Shown here in pieces: positions 62,340-64,000 of a stretch of DNA of 64,000 nucleotides. The DNA comes from Chitinispirillales bacterium (GTDB lineage: Bacteria > Fibrobacterota > Chitinivibrionia > Chitinivibrionales > Chitinispirillaceae). Numbering within the stretch: the first letter of the stretch is position 1; each line of letters begins with the position of its first letter. Both the position numbers and the translations under genes were made by a program. The DNA is taken from contig JAIRVB010000046.1 in NCBI GenBank assembly GCA_031254105.1, positions 45,814 through 109,813 of the forward strand, read 5' to 3'. The notes beneath the pieces were generated by a model. It saw only the letters and a list, made by a program, of their open reading frames with translations. It ran no database searches and was not told where the DNA came from.

Positions 62340-63095
62340 ATGGCAAGAAAAAAAATTATCGCGGGTAACTGGAAGATGAATACCACGCTTGAAGAGGCAG
62401 CGGCTCTTGCGAAAGATGTTGTGAACGCTGTCGGCGGTGTAAGTGATGCAGATGTAGTTGTGTGTCCGCCTTATGTAAACCTTTCAGCTGTTGCGGAAGC
62501 GGTTAAGGGCTCAAACGTAAAACTTGGCGCACAGGATGTGCACTGGGAAGCAAAAGGCGCTTTTACCGGAAAAGTAAGCTGCGCGATGCTCAAGAGCGTT
62601 GGGGTAACATATGTCATTATCGGCCACAGTGAACAGCGCCAGTATTTTGGTGAAACTAACGAAACTGTCAATAAAAAGACAAAAGCAGCCCTTAGCGCCG
62701 GGCTGCTTCCTATCGTATGCGTCGGAGAAACTCTCGATGAAAGAAACAGCGGTAAAATGGACGCTGTTATTGATGGTCAGATTCGCGGCGGTTTTGCGGG
62801 GGTCAGCGCCTCTGACGCGGCAAAGTGCGTTGTCGCTTATGAGCCGGTTTGGGCTATCGGTACCGGTGTAACCGCTACCTCCCAGCAGGCAAACGAGGCG
62901 CATATCTTTATCAGAAAAATTCTTGCTGAGCTTTTTGGAAAAGAAACTGCAGATACAATACGTATACAGTACGGCGGAAGCATGAAGCCTGATAACGCAA
63001 AAGAGCTTCTCGGCCAGAGCGATGTTGACGGCGGTCTTATCGGCGGAGCCGCTCTTAAAGCTTCTGACTTTGCTGGAATTGTTCAGCCTAAGTAA
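62340..63095 (+). CDS. tpiA: Triosephosphate isomerase
   Basis: 251 residues, TIM barrel. Catalytic and binding motifs are intact: IAGNWKMN (Asn and Lys), GHSEQRQ (His electrophile), YEPVWAIGTG (Glu base) and QYGGSMKPDN. It interconverts dihydroxyacetone phosphate and glyceraldehyde 3-phosphate. An ACGGAG-type sequence lies upstream of the ATG. It is followed by secG and a tRNA, probably one transcript. Confidence 0.97.
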   Translation: MARKKIIAGNWKMNTTLEEAAALAKDVVNAVGGVSDADVVVCPPYVNLSAVAEAVKGSNVKLGAQDVHWEAKGAFTGKVSCAMLKSVGVTYVIIGHSEQRQYFGETNETVNKKTKAALSAGLLPIVCVGETLDERNSGKMDAVIDGQIRGGFAGVSASDAAKCVVAYEPVWAIGTGVTATSQQANEAHIFIRKILAELFGKETADTIRIQYGGSMKPDNAKELLGQSDVDGGLIGGAALKASDFAGIVQPK

Positions 63096-63148
63096 GGCTA
63101 ATAAGTTCGCCTGTATTGTTGTTTTAACTTATTAAAATTGGTGGTAGT

Positions 63149-63580
63149 ATGATATTTGGATTATTACTGGCAGTGTTTCTTTTAGTTTGTATTTTCCTAT
63201 GTCTTCTTGTTCTGATTCAATCTGACAAAGGCGGCGGCCTTTCCGGTACGCTTGGAGGTTTGAGCGGAGCAAGCAGCTTTTTGGGGACTCAGGATACCGC
63301 GAATGTACTTACAAAAGGTACATACATTTTCGGCGGGGCCTTTCTGCTTCTCTGTGTTCTGATGACGTTCTTTGCGCCGGGAACCGGAAGCGGGATAAGC
63401 AAATCCGGAATGCAAAAGCGCGCCGAAAAAGTTCAAACCGTAGCCCCGGCTATCACCCCTGGAATAATGGGTTTCGGGGAAGCAGCCGAAGAAGCGGCGC
63501 AGGTTCTTCCCGGCTTGATTCAGGAAGAAAGCGTTGGTGAAAGCGCGAGTACAAGTGAAAACGTTGACGTGAGTGAATAA
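63149..63580 (+). CDS. secG: Protein-export membrane protein SecG
   Basis: 143 residues. Two transmembrane helices (LLLAVFLLVCIFLCLLVLIQ and YIFGGAFLLLCVLMTFFA) flank the conserved cytoplasmic loop QSDKGGGLSGTLGG. The long acidic/serine-rich C-terminal tail is longer than in Escherichia coli. SecG assists SecYE during translocation. It lies 53 bp after tpiA, a common neighbourhood. Confidence 0.9.
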   Translation: MIFGLLLAVFLLVCIFLCLLVLIQSDKGGGLSGTLGGLSGASSFLGTQDTANVLTKGTYIFGGAFLLLCVLMTFFAPGTGSGISKSGMQKRAEKVQTVAPAITPGIMGFGEAAEEAAQVLPGLIQEESVGESASTSENVDVSE

Positions 63581-63599
63581 GCAAACGTTAACTAAAAAA

Positions 63600-63683
63600 G
63601 CGGTCGTGGTGAAATTGGTAGACACGCTACTTTGAGGGGGTAGTGGGCGTACGCCTGTGACGGTTCGAGTCCGTCCGACCGCA
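63600..63683 (+). tRNA. tRNA-Leu (GAG)
   Basis: The cloverleaf folds with acceptor stem GCGGTCG (63600-63606) pairing with CGACCGC (63676-63682), discriminator A at 63683, and a long variable arm, as expected for leucine. The anticodon stem CTACT/GGTAG holds the loop TTGAGGG, with anticodon GAG at 63634-63636. The T arm has GGTTCGAGTCC. CCA is not encoded. Confidence 0.93.
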
Positions 63684-63693
63684 ATAAACAGTA

Positions 63694-63727
63694 AAGCCTG
63701 AGGAACCTAAGTTCTTCAGGCTTTTTT
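63694..63727 (+). terminator. Rho-independent terminator after tRNA-Leu
   Basis: AAGCCTGAGGAAC (63694-63706) pairs with GTTCTTCAGGCTT (63711-63723), one mismatch, followed by a T run. It ends the tpiA-secG-tRNA unit. Confidence 0.85.
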
Positions 63728-63739
63728 CATTATGGGAGT

Positions 63740-64000
63740 AAAATATCAACGCGTCACTTTAAGCGAAAATATATAGTCATTCAACTTGAATTCCGGTACT
63801 TCTTCTACCATGTAAGTTTTTTACTCTGCCCACCAAACAAGTTTCACATTACGTTCTGTCGGAAATTTAATCAAGAATCTTATTTAATATAATTAAACGC
63901 ATAAACAAGGTGATAAAAAAAGTATCAGGATGTACTGGATTTTAGGATTGGCAGGATGAAAGAATGAACTGTCGAAAACAGGCAGACGCTTACCTTGCTT
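63740..64000. other. Terminal stretch without a supported gene
   Basis: The minus strand can be read as KLVWWAE, a stop, then MVEEVPEFKLNDYIFSLKVTR and a stop near 63755. This would suit the tail of a degraded outer-membrane protein, but it is too short and interrupted to call. No other gene is seen before the window ends. Confidence 0.25.

Noticed and set aside
1..64000. CRISPR arrays and prophage structural genes
   Set aside because: No regularly spaced identical repeats with unique spacers, no cas gene and no capsid, tail or terminase pattern was seen.

Overview
The window reads as a chromosomal segment of a Gram-negative, low-to-moderate GC, plant-polymer-degrading anaerobe. Two secreted GH45-type endoglucanases share a C-terminal domain ending in AF. 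Several predicted lipoproteins, an outer-membrane barrel protein and a long exopolysaccharide cluster are also present. This pattern is most like the Fibrobacterota (rumen or insect-gut relatives of Fibrobacter). The taxonomic call is an inference from gene content; there is no rRNA in the window to settle it.

Layout. 1-3.3 kb: the end of a flavodoxin-like gene, a PPOX-fold/MarR pair, and a lipoprotein-TPR operon. 3.6-11.2 kb: an AT-rich defence island with a complete type I Wadjet operon (jetABCD on the minus strand). A GC-rich structured patch lies on one side and a HEPN gene killed by a single nonsense codon on the other. 11.6-22.4 kb: mostly housekeeping genes (PhoH/PIN ATPase, AmmeMemoRadiSam radical SAM enzyme, ferredoxin, enolase, tandem DUF2795-like genes, DEAD-box helicase, XRE regulator, RRM protein, SPASM radical SAM protein, DUF3047 protein). 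22.5-27.4 kb: transposase and TPR debris followed by an AT-rich restriction-modification unit, in which one protein fuses a C5-cytosine and an N6-adenine methyltransferase and overlaps an HNH endonuclease gene. 27.5-36 kb: an LPP20/WD40 envelope operon, YihY, small membrane proteins, an OM barrel, a CgeB-like glycosyltransferase and a two-domain rhodanese. 36-40.2 kb: a GT2-TPR protein, a nucleoside deaminase, a Fic remnant and an HDOD protein. 40.6-48.4 kb: a secreted subtilase, two GH45 cellulases and a FecR/LPP20-like protein. 48.7-51.5 kb: a DUF1848 protein and a ComM/YifB ATPase. 51.6-61.8 kb: a ten-gene minus-strand exopolysaccharide cluster. 62.3-63.7 kb: tpiA, secG and tRNA-Leu(GAG).

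The least expected signal is non-coding. A dispersed ~230-300 bp repeat occurs three times in intergenic gaps (about 14.22-14.51, 21.50-21.73 and, inverted, 42.61-42.86 kb). It has a shared internal architecture and self-complementary conserved blocks in which several differences between copies preserve pairing. Shorter dispersed repeats have also been incorporated into genes: they encode a signal-peptide core, a stop-codon context and probably the tail of a helicase. Other points worth checking are a poly-G tract between promoter-like boxes upstream of tpiA, a MarR gene whose operator, -10 box and Shine-Dalgarno crowd the predicted start, and a GH45 paralogue with Glu in place of the catalytic-acid Asp.

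All calls come from reading the sequence and translations; no database search was run. Start sites were moved where a ribosome-binding site, promoter or family N-terminus favoured a downstream start.
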